From Clostridia bacterium (GTDB lineage: Bacteria; Bacillota; Clostridia; Oscillospirales; Acutalibacteraceae): a stretch of DNA of 64,000 nt. Of this stretch, positions 43,619-52,631 are shown in pieces; the first letter of the stretch is position 1, and each line of letters opens with the position of its first letter. The position numbers and the translations under genes were made by a program. The notes under the pieces were generated by a model. The model was given only the letters and a program-made list of their open reading frames with translations, did no database searches and had not been told where the DNA came from. The stretch spans positions 18,579 through 82,578 of the forward strand of contig JAFRQM010000016.1 of assembly GCA_017428625.1 (NCBI GenBank), in the 5' to 3' direction.

Positions 43619-43651
43619 CAGGGGATCGCTTCGGCGGTCCCCTGTTTATTT
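43619..43651 (+). terminator. rpmB terminator
   Basis: CAGGGGA/TCCCCTG stem (43619-43625 with 43638-43644), closed further by an inner CGCTTCGGCG loop, then TTTATTT. Confidence 0.75.
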
Positions 43652-43755
43652 GTTACGGCAAGTCGGAAAATTTAAAATTTCTCTTTTATTTGCAGATAAT
43701 AAATGTTATTATAATTTACGGGCGATTGCCTTATAAAACTATTTGGGGGTCAGTT

Positions 43756-45084
43756 ATGAAAATTACGTTTATGGGTGCGGGAAGCACGGTGTTTGCGCGA
43801 AATGTTATAGGCGACTGTATGTGCAGCGAGGCGCTTCGCGACAGTGTGTTTGCGCTTTATGACATTGACGGTCAGAGGCTTGAAGAAAGCAGAGTTATTC
43901 TTGAGGCGATGCGTCAGACAAAGGGCGGTTACGGAAAAATCGAGTGTTACCTCGGTGTTGAAAACCGCAAAGAGGCTCTCCGGGGCGCATCGTTTGTTGT
44001 CAACGCCATACAGGTAGGTCTTTATGACCCCTGCACCATTATTGATTTTGAGGTTCCCAAAAAATACGGTCTGCGCCAGACAATAGCGGACACGCTCGGC
44101 ATTGGCGGAATTATGCGCTCACTGCGCACAATACCCGTGCTTGAGGATTTCGCCCGCGACATGGAAGAAGTATGCCCTGACGCGCTGTTTCTCAACTACA
44201 CCAATCCCATGGCTATGCTTTCGGGCTATATGCAGAGATACACGGGGATAAAAACAGTCGGTTTGTGCCACTCGGTTCAGGTATGCGGAGAGTCGCTTCT
44301 CAACGAAGTGGATATGAAAGACAGAATCGAAGGCAAAAAGGAACTTATCGCGGGCATAAACCACATGGCGTGGCTGCTTGAAATCAGAGATAAAGACGGC
44401 AATGACCTCTACCCCGAAATCAAGCGCAGGCTTGAGGCTGTGAATTATAAACTCGACGACCCCGAATGTTCAAACAAGGTTCGTCTTGAATATATACGCA
44501 ACTTCGGCTACTACTGCACCGAGAGCAGCGAGCACAACGCGGAATATAATATGTTTTATATAAAAAGCAAATACCCCGAACTTATTGAAAAATACAACAT
44601 TCCTCTTGATGAGTACCCGCGCCGCTGCGTTCACCAGATTGACGCGTGGAAAAATGAATACGCCGAAATGCTTGAAAACGGCGTAAAGGAACACGAGCGC
44701 TCAAACGAATACGCCTCACGCATTATGGAGGCTGTTTTTACCTCAACCCCATATCAGATAGGCGGAAATGTGCTCAACACAGACCATCTTATTACCAACC
44801 TTCCCGCGGAGGCGTGCGTTGAGGTGCCCTGCCTTGTAAACGGCTACGGAATAAATCCCTGCCATGTGGGTCCGCTTCCCGTTCAGTGCGCGGCTATGAA
44901 TATGACGAACATCAATGTTCAGCTGCTAACAATTGAGGCGGCTCACACACGCAAAAAAGAGCATATTTACCAGGCGGCGATGCTTGACCCGCACACGGGC
45001 AGCGAACTTGACATTGACACAATAAAGAAGATGGTTGACAGCCTCATTGAGGCTCACGGCGACTATCTGCCGAAATACAACTGA
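43756..45084 (+). CDS. GH4 alpha-galactosidase/alpha-glucosidase (MelA-like)
   Basis: This 442-residue cytosolic enzyme belongs to GH4, which uses NAD+ and Mn2+ in an unusual redox-elimination mechanism. It shows the N-terminal NAD motif GAGSTVFARN, the FLNYTNPMAM segment, the metal-binding Cys and His in GLCHSVQVCG and INHMAWL, and LPAEACVEVPC. The LGIGGIMRSLRT region matches the alpha-galactosidase subgroup. A GGGGG ribosome site supports ATG 43756; the in-frame 43690 start lacks one. It is followed 22 bases later by a fucosidase gene, so the pair may remove alpha-Gal and alpha-Fuc from host glycans. Substrate is inferred. Confidence 0.88.
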   Translation: MKITFMGAGSTVFARNVIGDCMCSEALRDSVFALYDIDGQRLEESRVILEAMRQTKGGYGKIECYLGVENRKEALRGASFVVNAIQVGLYDPCTIIDFEVPKKYGLRQTIADTLGIGGIMRSLRTIPVLEDFARDMEEVCPDALFLNYTNPMAMLSGYMQRYTGIKTVGLCHSVQVCGESLLNEVDMKDRIEGKKELIAGINHMAWLLEIRDKDGNDLYPEIKRRLEAVNYKLDDPECSNKVRLEYIRNFGYYCTESSEHNAEYNMFYIKSKYPELIEKYNIPLDEYPRRCVHQIDAWKNEYAEMLENGVKEHERSNEYASRIMEAVFTSTPYQIGGNVLNTDHLITNLPAEACVEVPCLVNGYGINPCHVGPLPVQCAAMNMTNINVQLLTIEAAHTRKKEHIYQAAMLDPHTGSELDIDTIKKMVDSLIEAHGDYLPKYN

Positions 45085-45106
45085 TTGACAAAGCGGGGTG
45101 TGTTTT

Positions 45107-46396
45107 ATGTATGAAAACAACTGGGAATCTTTAAACAAAAGACCTGTTCCGCAGTGGTTTGCGGACGCGAAATTCGGCATTTTCATCCACTGGGGGCTAT
45201 ACTCGGTGCCCGCTTTTTCGAGGAAGCACGACCTTGCGGAGTGGTACCGCAAGCACCTTGAAAACCCTGAGTTGCCTACTCTTGATTTTCACAAAAGGGT
45301 TTACGGTGAAAACTTCAAGTATGAAGATTTTGTTCAATATTTCAAGGCTGAACTTTTTGACGCGAAAAAGTGGGCCGAACTGTTCAAAAAAAGCGGCGCA
45401 AAATATATGAACCTTGTTTCAAAGCACCATGACGGTTTTTGTATGTATAAAACCGGCTACGCGTGGAACTGGAACAGCTGGGATGTAGGCCCGCACAGAG
45501 ATTTCGCTGCGGAACTCAAAGAAGCCCTTGAGGGCACGGGCGTGCGCTTCGGCGTTTACCATTCAATTTATGAGTGGTTTAATCCGCTTTTTCTCAAAGA
45601 CCCGGAGGAATACGCGCTCAAACATCTTATTCCGATGTTAAAGGAGCTTGTTGAAAAATATCAGCCGGCAACTCTTTTTACCGACGGCGAATGGGATTAT
45701 GAAAGCAGCGTGTGGCACTCAACGGATTTTCTGCAGTGGCTTTACAACGAAAGCTCCGTGCGCGATTTCATTGTTCCCAATGACCGCTGGGGCAAAGAAA
45801 CAAGGGGCAGGTTCGGCGGCAACTTCACAACGGAATACGGCATCATTGACAACGGCAGAAAAATTGAGGACATTGTTGTTGACAGACCGTTTGAGGAGTG
45901 CCGCGGCATAGGCGGCTCCTTCGGTTTAAACCGTATGGAGGGCACGGAAGATTATCTGAGCGCAAAGGAACTGCTGACAACGCTTGTTTCACTTGTTTCA
46001 AAGGGCGGCAATTTTCTGCTCAACATCGGCCCCGCCGCCGACGGAACCATTCCCGTCATTATGGAAGAGCGTCTGCTTCAGATGGGCAAATGGCTTGAAA
46101 CAAACGGCGAGGCGATTTATTGTTCGCGCGTTTACACGAAGAAAAACACAGAGGAAAGCGGTATTTATTACACCGAAAAAGACGGAAAAATATACGCAGT
46201 AACAACGGCTTTCCCGTTTAAAGAAGTGTTTTTAAGCGAGGTTGAATACTCGCCGGAACTTAAAGCAAGCCTGCTCGGCAGCGATGAAAAAATCGGAGTA
46301 GCCGAAAAAGACGGCAAGGCGCTGCTTGTTATTCCGCCGCTCAACCCGGACTGTGTTGACTCGGAATATCTTTACACATTCAGAATTGAAAAATAA
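45107..46396 (+). CDS. Alpha-L-fucosidase, GH29
   Basis: This 429-residue intracellular GH29 enzyme cleaves alpha-linked fucose. The family opening KFGIFIHWGLYSVPAF is present, followed by YMNLVSKHHDGFCMY. The catalytic nucleophile Asp lies in LFTDGEWDYE. The GGNFLLNIGPAADGTI motif closes the barrel, and a small beta domain follows. There is no signal peptide. The ATG at 45107 follows GCGGGGTGTG, the same GGGGTG-type ribosome site used at 15019. It forms an operon with the GH4 gene. A UUCG-looped terminator follows. Confidence 0.93.
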   Translation: MYENNWESLNKRPVPQWFADAKFGIFIHWGLYSVPAFSRKHDLAEWYRKHLENPELPTLDFHKRVYGENFKYEDFVQYFKAELFDAKKWAELFKKSGAKYMNLVSKHHDGFCMYKTGYAWNWNSWDVGPHRDFAAELKEALEGTGVRFGVYHSIYEWFNPLFLKDPEEYALKHLIPMLKELVEKYQPATLFTDGEWDYESSVWHSTDFLQWLYNESSVRDFIVPNDRWGKETRGRFGGNFTTEYGIIDNGRKIEDIVVDRPFEECRGIGGSFGLNRMEGTEDYLSAKELLTTLVSLVSKGGNFLLNIGPAADGTIPVIMEERLLQMGKWLETNGEAIYCSRVYTKKNTEESGIYYTEKDGKIYAVTTAFPFKEVFLSEVEYSPELKASLLGSDEKIGVAEKDGKALLVIPPLNPDCVDSEYLYTFRIEK

Positions 46397-46402
46397 TCAG
46401 AA

Positions 46403-46430
46403 CGGGGTGCTTCGGCATCCCGCTTTGTTA
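46403..46430 (+). terminator. Terminator of the GH4-GH29 operon
   Basis: 8-base-pair stem (46403-46410 with 46415-46422) capped by a TTCG tetraloop, followed by CTTTGTTATT. Confidence 0.75.
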
Positions 46431-46454
46431 TTATAAATTTAACATTTATATGTA

Positions 46455-46483
46455 TTGTAAGAAATAAAAATGTATGTTATATT
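46455..46483 (+). promoter_or_regulatory. Promoter of the MoxR-DUF58 operon
   Basis: TTGTAA (46455-46460), 17-base spacer, TATATT (46478-46483). Confidence 0.6.
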
Positions 46484-46526
46484 TATTAGTCAGTGTATAA
46501 ATAATATTAAAAAGGCAGGGCAAATT

Positions 46527-47465
46527 ATGAATCCCGAAATTGAAAAGGTTTTAAGTGAAATCAAAAAGGTTATCAAGGGCAAGGATGATGTCATCCTTCA
46601 TACAATAATGGCAATTCTTGTTGACGGCCATATTTTGCTTGATGACATTCCGGGCGTAGGCAAAACCACTCTTGCGGTTACGCTGGGCAAAACTCTCGGT
46701 CTTAAATACAACCGCGTTCAGTTCACCCCGGACGTTCTGCCCACAGACATTGTAGGCTTTTCAATGTATAACAAAGCGACAAACGATTTTCGCTACATTC
46801 CGGGCGCAGTGAACGGCGTTAACATTCTGCTCGGCGATGAAATCAACAGAACCTCAAGTAAAACGCAGTCCGCCCTGCTTGAAGCAATGGAGGAAAGGCA
46901 GGTTACGGTTGACGGCAACACCTACCCACTTGAAACGCCCTTTGTTGTTATTGCCACACAGAACCATGTGGGCGCAGCGGGCACACAGCTTCTGCCCTAT
47001 GCTCAGTTGGACCGTTTTCTGCTTAAACTCACAGTCGGCTACCCCGATTTTGACAGCCAGCTTGAAATTATGAAAGACAGACAGACAGACAACCCCATTG
47101 ACTATGTCAAGCCCGTTCTTACCGCGGCAAATGTTCTTAAAATGCAGCACGATGTTCGCAATGTGCGGGTTGATGATGAAATACTCCGATATATCAACCG
47201 CCTTGTTTTTGAAACGCGTGAAGATGAGGATGTTGAAGTCGGCGTAAGCCCCAGAGGCGCCATCGCCCTTTGCGCCACGGCAAAATCGAGGGCGTATGTT
47301 CTCGGCAGAGATTATGTTGTGCCCGAAGATGTTGCCGATGTTTTCAACCTTGTTTGTTCTCACAGAATTGTTCTTTCGCAGAAGGCGCGTTTTGCGGGAA
47401 TAGAACCCGAAATTGTTCTTCACAACTGCATTATGAAAACTGAGCTGCCCTACGCCGTAAAATAA
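46527..47465 (+). CDS. MoxR-family AAA+ ATPase
   Basis: This 312-residue AAA+ protein has Walker A GVGKTTLA (residues 43-50), Walker B LLGDEINRTSSKTQSALLEAMEE in two parts, sensor 1 ATQN and an Arg finger region near LDRFLLK. MoxR ATPases act as chaperones that mature or load cofactors into VWA- or DUF58-type partners. ATG 46527 is chosen because a GGCAGGG ribosome site precedes it and the upstream extension overlaps the promoter. The next gene (DUF58) starts one base after the stop, the classical MoxR-DUF58 pair. Partner enzyme unknown. Confidence 0.92.
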   Translation: MNPEIEKVLSEIKKVIKGKDDVILHTIMAILVDGHILLDDIPGVGKTTLAVTLGKTLGLKYNRVQFTPDVLPTDIVGFSMYNKATNDFRYIPGAVNGVNILLGDEINRTSSKTQSALLEAMEERQVTVDGNTYPLETPFVVIATQNHVGAAGTQLLPYAQLDRFLLKLTVGYPDFDSQLEIMKDRQTDNPIDYVKPVLTAANVLKMQHDVRNVRVDDEILRYINRLVFETREDEDVEVGVSPRGAIALCATAKSRAYVLGRDYVVPEDVADVFNLVCSHRIVLSQKARFAGIEPEIVLHNCIMKTELPYAVK

Positions 47466-47466
47466 T

Positions 47467-48642
47467 ATGACTATCGGATTTGCAGTTTACATAATATGGC
47501 TTCTGTCTGCAGCGCTGCTGTTTATTCTGCTGAACAACATAGGTACGCTGATAATACTTATTATATCGGCGGTTGTGCCGGCGGCGCTGATTATTATGAC
47601 GGCGTCGGCGGCGAAAAGAATAAAAATAGCCGTCGCGACCGATTATTCGGCGCGTAAAAACGAGCCTCTGAGCGGAAGGGTGATTGTTTCAAACGGCAGT
47701 TTTTTCCCCGCTTATGATCTGAGTTTCAATATCTGCTGCAAAAACTTTCTTAACGGCGAAACGGATATTGTATCTTTCGAGTGCTCCGCCCCTTCAAAGG
47801 GCAGCTGTTCGCTTGATTTTGCGTTCTCAACGGAATATGCAGGCAAAATCAAGGTGTTTACGGATAACATCCGCCTTATGGCGCCCGCGGGAATTTTCAG
47901 ATTCAGAATTAAAAGCAACCCCGAAAACATAGCGGAGCACATTATTGTTCCCGAAACAGCCCCCTGCAATGTTTTTGTTGCGGACTTAAACTATTCGCAG
48001 GCTGACGGCGATTTATACTCAATGCACAAGTCGGGCAATGACCCAAGCGAGACATTTCTTATACGCGAATATGTGCCGGGCGACCCGATTAAGAATATTC
48101 ACTGGAAACTTACCGAAAAGGTTGACCGCGTTATGGTTCGCGAACTCGGTCTGCCAATCAAAAACGACATTCTGCTGCTTTTTGATATGGGATATGACGC
48201 AGACGGTGATAAACCCTCGCGCAAAGATATTGACACCCTTGCCGAAACGGTTTTTTCTGTTTCGCAGGCGCTTATTGAGTGCGGATTCCACTACACTCTC
48301 GGCTTTTTGTCAAACAGCAGAAAGCGTTTTCACTACCACGCGATAACCTCGCATTCGGAACGCATGGAACTGACCGACAGCCTTCTGTCAAACACATTTG
48401 CGGCTGATGAAATTGACTTTGTGCGCAGATATATGGAGAATAAACCGGGCGAAAAATATCAGCACATTCTTTTTGTTACGCTCAACAAAAAGAACCGGAT
48501 TTCATATCTATGCGACAGCAACAGGGTTACGGTGCTTATGCTCAACCCCGGCGCAGGCTCCGACTCTGCGGCGGAAGGTTTAAACCTGATTTCGATGACA
48601 AATGATGGTTATAAAGAGGCAATATCGGCAATAGGAATTTAA
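47467..48642 (+). CDS. DUF58 domain protein
   Basis: The 391-residue protein has two N-terminal membrane helices (about residues 5-46) and a beta domain. The DUF58 signature follows (FLIREYVPGDPIKNIHWKLTEK...VMVRE), then a VWA-like fold that begins LLLFDMGYD. DUF58 proteins accompany MoxR ATPases and often a transglutaminase-like membrane protein. Function is thought to involve envelope or extracellular protein processing. It starts directly after moxR and ends five bases before the third gene. Family call is firm, activity unknown. Confidence 0.88.
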   Translation: MTIGFAVYIIWLLSAALLFILLNNIGTLIILIISAVVPAALIIMTASAAKRIKIAVATDYSARKNEPLSGRVIVSNGSFFPAYDLSFNICCKNFLNGETDIVSFECSAPSKGSCSLDFAFSTEYAGKIKVFTDNIRLMAPAGIFRFRIKSNPENIAEHIIVPETAPCNVFVADLNYSQADGDLYSMHKSGNDPSETFLIREYVPGDPIKNIHWKLTEKVDRVMVRELGLPIKNDILLLFDMGYDADGDKPSRKDIDTLAETVFSVSQALIECGFHYTLGFLSNSRKRFHYHAITSHSERMELTDSLLSNTFAADEIDFVRRYMENKPGEKYQHILFVTLNKKNRISYLCDSNRVTVLMLNPGAGSDSAAEGLNLISMTNDGYKEAISAIGI

Positions 48643-48646
48643 GATT

Positions 48647-50035
48647 ATGGAGAACGAAAGAGTAAAAGAAAACGGCGATGTTCGTATTGACTCGCACATC
48701 ACACCCGTATGGTTCGGCATTGCGCTGCTTTCGGCGGCGGCAACCTGCCTTACCTGTTACTCGTTTTGCTCTTCCGCGTCACCGTACCTTTATATGATTC
48801 CGTTCATTGTCAATTTCGCCTGCGTTTTTTCATACAACTTCAAACCCGTTTTCAGGGCGGCAAGCATAATTTCAACCGCCTGCGCGGTCTTTTTTGCCGC
48901 TTTCAATTTTACAAAATTTCTTGACGGCGCTAAGATTTACGCAAACGGGCTTTTCAAAATGAGTGAGGAAAGCCAGGCTTATGTTTACAGAATGTTTGAA
49001 ACGGCGGGCGGTTATGAAGGCGTTTCGCCGCAGACGGTTTTTGCCGCCGTGCTGATTACTCTGTTTTCGCTGTTTTTTGCGCACGCCTCCGTTAAAAGGG
49101 CGGCTGTTGTGCCCGTTGTTACCGCAATTATTTACGCTGAGACTGAGATATATTTAGGCATTGCGCCTTCGACCAAAATCAACGCTTTTACATTTGTTTG
49201 TCTTTTTGTTCTCGCCGTGATTATCGGAGCCCCGATAATCAAAAGCGTTCAGAGGGCTTATGTGCAGATTTTCACGCTGCTTGCGGTTCTTGCCGTGGCT
49301 GTGTCTGCTTTGGTTTATTTTGCCTACCCGGCAGAATACCACGAGGAAAACCCCGCCATAACCGAGGTTGCCGAAAAAATTCGCGACTGGCTTGACAAAC
49401 GGGAACAGGCTGTTCTGAGCGCGCTGAACCTTCTGCCCCCCGAACCGCAGGACGCAGACGAGGAGCCTGAAGATTTTGAGGAGGATGACGAAAGCCCCGA
49501 CAACAGCGACAATTACAGCGAAGACGAAGGCGAAATAACTTATGACCCCGCTTCATTGGGCGATGACAGACCGACCGACGGCTCACCCGTTCAGACGCAG
49601 GGCGGCGGAAAGCCGAAAAGCCACAAACTGTTAATCTTTCTTGCTGTTCTGGGTTCGCTGCTTCTGATTTGGGCAGCGGCTTTGATAATAAACGCAATCC
49701 GGCGTAAAAAGAGGCTGAATTCCGATGACCTGAGCGACGCCGTTGACTACGCTTTCAGGCAGTCTTTCAGGTGGCTGCGGCTCGGCGGTTTTGAAAAAAA
49801 CAACCTGCCCTATCTCAGACGGTGCGATGACATAAAATCGCTGACAAACGAGGAATACGCCTACAGATACGGCAGAGCGGTCGAAATACGGCAGGAGGCG
49901 CTTTACAGCGGCAGAGTTCCCACATCCGGAAAGCGGGACGAAATGCTGCTTTTCTATAACGAATCAAAACGGGAGACGGCTAACATTATCGGCATACCGA
50001 AACAGATAATCGCAAAACTTTTCAGGTTTATGTAA
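48647..50035 (+). CDS. Membrane protein of MoxR-DUF58 operon, TgpA-like without transglutaminase domain
   Basis: The 462-residue protein has about seven N-terminal membrane helices (to residue 226) and a linker. The linker includes a very acidic stretch (EPQDADEEPEDFEEDDESPD) and a Gly/Pro-rich part. A further helix (328-350) and a cytosolic tail similar to DUF4129 (FRQSFRWLRLGGF ... YRYGRAVEIRQEALY) complete it. In the usual third member of MoxR-DUF58 operons (TgpA/YebA), a transglutaminase-like catalytic domain lies between the two membrane parts. Here the acidic linker takes its place, with no Cys-His-Asp triad visible. A bidirectional terminator follows. It may be a scaffold or receptor version. 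Confidence 0.75.
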   Translation: MENERVKENGDVRIDSHITPVWFGIALLSAAATCLTCYSFCSSASPYLYMIPFIVNFACVFSYNFKPVFRAASIISTACAVFFAAFNFTKFLDGAKIYANGLFKMSEESQAYVYRMFETAGGYEGVSPQTVFAAVLITLFSLFFAHASVKRAAVVPVVTAIIYAETEIYLGIAPSTKINAFTFVCLFVLAVIIGAPIIKSVQRAYVQIFTLLAVLAVAVSALVYFAYPAEYHEENPAITEVAEKIRDWLDKREQAVLSALNLLPPEPQDADEEPEDFEEDDESPDNSDNYSEDEGEITYDPASLGDDRPTDGSPVQTQGGGKPKSHKLLIFLAVLGSLLLIWAAALIINAIRRKKRLNSDDLSDAVDYAFRQSFRWLRLGGFEKNNLPYLRRCDDIKSLTNEEYAYRYGRAVEIRQEALYSGRVPTSGKRDEMLLFYNESKRETANIIGIPKQIIAKLFRFM

Positions 50036-50036
50036 A

Positions 50037-50064
50037 AAACACACTCTGACGAGTGTGTTTTTTG
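50037..50064. terminator. Bidirectional terminator between MoxR operon and xylB
   Basis: Perfect 10-base-pair stem (50037-50046 with 50051-50060), 4-base loop, A-rich before and T-rich after, so usable by both convergent genes. Confidence 0.9.
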
Positions 50065-50065
50065 T

Positions 50066-51517
50066 TTACTGCATTGCCGCTCTGACAGCAGGATATATGT
50101 TTAAATAATTTTTGTATTTTTCGTTATAGAAATCAATCAGTGAACCGTCGGGCTCAACAATTTCTTTAATTTTGCAGAACTCCTTTTCCATAGCGGAGTA
50201 TTTATCTGCGCCGAGCGAACTTTTTGCGGCGAGCATTGCCGCTCCGAGAGCTCCCCCGTGTTCGAGAACGGGTATTTCAAGCGTGATATTCAGCACGCTT
50301 GCGAGAATTTTGAGCCACAGTCTGTTTTTTGTGCCGCCGCCGCAGACCTTTGATTTTTCAATATCGGCGCCGAGAGAGCGTATTATGTCGATATTCTGCC
50401 TTAAAGCGAAGGCAACGCCCTCAAGCACGGCAACTGTCATCTCCTGCTTTGCCGTGTTCATCGAGAGCCCGAGAAATGCGCCGCGTATGTTTGAATCATT
50501 GACCGGCGAGCGCTCGCCCATAAGGTAGGGAAGAAACATAACGTCGCTTTTGCCGGCATACTCAGCCGCTGTGCTGAATTCATACTGCGCGCCGAGTATT
50601 TCTTCAATCCACCATTTCTGCGCCGATGCGGCTGAAAGAATGCAGGCGAGATAGTGATATTTTCTGTTTGCCGAGCAGAATGTGTGAATGGCGTTTATTC
50701 TGTCGCACTCATAACTGTCACAGGTTACAAACACCGTGCCCGATGTTCCCAGCGAGATGTTGCAGCTGCCGTTATCAACTGTGCCCGTGCCTATTGCGCT
50801 CGCCGCGTTGTCGCCCGCTCCGATAACAATTTTAACCCTGCCGAAGCCGAGCCGCGCGGCGATTTCTTCTTTTAAATAACCTACGCATTCGTCGCTCTCA
50901 TAAACCTTCGGGAGCATAGTTTCATCAATGTGAAGCACTTCGAGCATAGGCTTTGACCACGCTCTTTTGCCGGTGTCAAAATAAAGAGTGCCGGCGGCGT
51001 CGGAAACATCGGTTGCGAAACTGCCTGAAAGCATATAGGCAACATAATCCTTCGGCAGCATAATCTTGCTTATTCTGTCAAAATTCTCTTTTTCGTTTTC
51101 ATACATCCACAGCACCTTTGGCGCGGTAAAGCCCGCAAAGGCTATGTTGCCCGTGCAGTCAAGCAGAAAATCCCTGCCGACTTCATTATTGAGGTATTCA
51201 ACCTGCTTTTCGCTTCTGCCGTCATTCCATAAAATCGCGGGTCTGATAACCTCATCGTTCTTATCAAGCGTGACAAGGCCGTGCATCTGCCCCGAAAAGC
51301 TGATTGCGCAAACCTGAGATTTGTCTATACCCGCCGTTACCTCCTCAAGGGTGGCGAGCGACGCCCGGAGCCAGTCGGACGGGTTTTGCTGCGACCAACC
51401 GGGTTGCGGATAATAAACAGGGTAATCCCTGACCGCCGACGCGATAATCTTATTCTCACTTATAAGCAGGGCTTTTGTTGACGATGTGCCTATGTCAAGG
51501 CCTATAAAGTATTTCAT
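50066..51517 (-). CDS. xylB: Xylulokinase (FGGY family)
   Basis: This 483-residue sugar kinase phosphorylates D-xylulose to xylulose-5-phosphate in the cytosol. The N-terminal ATPase motif is FIGLDIGTSSTKALLI. FSGQMHGLV and LWNDGR identify the XylB subgroup, with the catalytic Asp in LWNDGR or IVIGAGDNAASAIG. The C-terminal phosphate motif VCGGGTKNRLWLKI is also present. Own promoter on the minus strand (51549-51576). No xylA or transporter is adjacent, so the sugar is assigned from motifs only. Another ketose cannot be excluded. Confidence 0.88.
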   Translation of the reverse strand: MKYFIGLDIGTSSTKALLISENKIIASAVRDYPVYYPQPGWSQQNPSDWLRASLATLEEVTAGIDKSQVCAISFSGQMHGLVTLDKNDEVIRPAILWNDGRSEKQVEYLNNEVGRDFLLDCTGNIAFAGFTAPKVLWMYENEKENFDRISKIMLPKDYVAYMLSGSFATDVSDAAGTLYFDTGKRAWSKPMLEVLHIDETMLPKVYESDECVGYLKEEIAARLGFGRVKIVIGAGDNAASAIGTGTVDNGSCNISLGTSGTVFVTCDSYECDRINAIHTFCSANRKYHYLACILSAASAQKWWIEEILGAQYEFSTAAEYAGKSDVMFLPYLMGERSPVNDSNIRGAFLGLSMNTAKQEMTVAVLEGVAFALRQNIDIIRSLGADIEKSKVCGGGTKNRLWLKILASVLNITLEIPVLEHGGALGAAMLAAKSSLGADKYSAMEKEFCKIKEIVEPDGSLIDFYNEKYKNYLNIYPAVRAAMQ

Positions 51518-51548
51518 AACATTCTCTCCGTTTCGGTTATATGCTTTT

Positions 51549-51576
51549 ATTATACATTTATTGAGTGAAAATTCAA
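51549..51576 (-). promoter_or_regulatory. xylB promoter
   Basis: Minus strand: TTGAAT (51571-51576), 16-base spacer, TATAAT (51549-51554). Confidence 0.65.
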
Positions 51577-51662
51577 TTATTATTTAAAAAGCCCCCTCGG
51601 TGTATTGATTTATTTTACGAAAAGTAATAATCTGTTAGTATAAACCTGCGGGAGAGTGAGCT

Positions 51663-52619
51663 ATGAACCGTAAAAGATTTTTTTTGATATGCGCGGCGGC
51701 CGCCGTTTTATTTATCTGCGTTATGCTCAAAGTGTTCCTTTATTTCGGCTACAACCGCGCCGTTACAAAAATATGTGAAACGCCCGGGCTTGACAGTGAA
51801 TTTGTGCCGCAGGGCTCAAGCAAGCTGATTGCGGAAAACACATATCTTTTTTGCGGATATATGGACAATGACGAGCCGTCAAGAGTTTTTCTTGTTAAAA
51901 ACGGCGATGTTAAAATGATAAAACTGCGCAACACCGACGGCAGCGACTATAACTGGCACGCGGGCGGAATAACCTGCGCGGGCGAATATGTGTATATCAG
52001 CAACGCGGGGCAGCTTTTTATCATTAACAAAAGCGAACTGCTTCGCGCGCCGGACGGCGGCACCGTGCAGTTTGCCGGCAGTGTTGAGGTGCCCTGCCGT
52101 TCGTCATTTTGTTCCTGCGACGGCAATATGCTTTATGTGGGCGAATACCACGCGAAAGGCTACGACACTGACGGCAGCCATATGCTTTCCACTCCCGACG
52201 GCAGTCAATACTATGCCCTTGTTTTCGCTTACAGGTTAAGCCCCGCGGCGGCATACGGCATTGATTCATCATCCCCAGTCGCGGTTTACTCAATATGTGA
52301 CAAAATTCAGGGGTTCGCGGTTGCTCCCGGCGGCAGAGCGGTTCTTTCGCAAAGCGCGGGGGTTATGAACTCATACCTGAAATATTACGATATAAACGGC
52401 GGGGCGGACGGCACATTCAATTACAACTCAAAAAGCGTTCCTCTTTATTCGCTGGATTCAAAACGGTTCATAAATGAACTGAAAATGCCGAGGATGAGCG
52501 AGGATATTGAATGCGTTGACGGCAAAATACTTGTAAGCTTTGAGGCGGGCGCAAAAAAATTCGGCGGCGGCGCTTTGCCGTTCACCGAAAAACACTGCGT
52601 TCTTATTGATATTGATTAA
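51663..52619 (+). CDS. Membrane-anchored extracytoplasmic protein, possible beta-propeller
   Basis: The 318-residue protein has one N-terminal hydrophobic helix (about residues 6-27, signal anchor). An extracytoplasmic part follows with repeating short beta segments of the type FCGYMDNDEPSRVFLV, GGITCAGEYVYISNAGQLFII and CSCDGNMLYVGEYHA. This spacing suggests a six- or seven-bladed propeller of the kind found in sensor or substrate-binding proteins. No named family recognised. GGGAGAGTGAGCT gives the ribosome site. The next gene, an esterase, starts 12 bases after its stop, so they form an operon; a link in ester or lipid handling is inference. Confidence 0.65.
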   Translation: MNRKRFFLICAAAAVLFICVMLKVFLYFGYNRAVTKICETPGLDSEFVPQGSSKLIAENTYLFCGYMDNDEPSRVFLVKNGDVKMIKLRNTDGSDYNWHAGGITCAGEYVYISNAGQLFIINKSELLRAPDGGTVQFAGSVEVPCRSSFCSCDGNMLYVGEYHAKGYDTDGSHMLSTPDGSQYYALVFAYRLSPAAAYGIDSSSPVAVYSICDKIQGFAVAPGGRAVLSQSAGVMNSYLKYYDINGGADGTFNYNSKSVPLYSLDSKRFINELKMPRMSEDIECVDGKILVSFEAGAKKFGGGALPFTEKHCVLIDID

Positions 52620-52631
52620 CGGGGAGAAAAA

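Noticed and set aside
48647..50035. Transglutaminase catalytic domain in the MoxR operon membrane protein
   Set aside because: The region between the two membrane parts is an acidic low-complexity linker with no Cys-His-Asp pattern.
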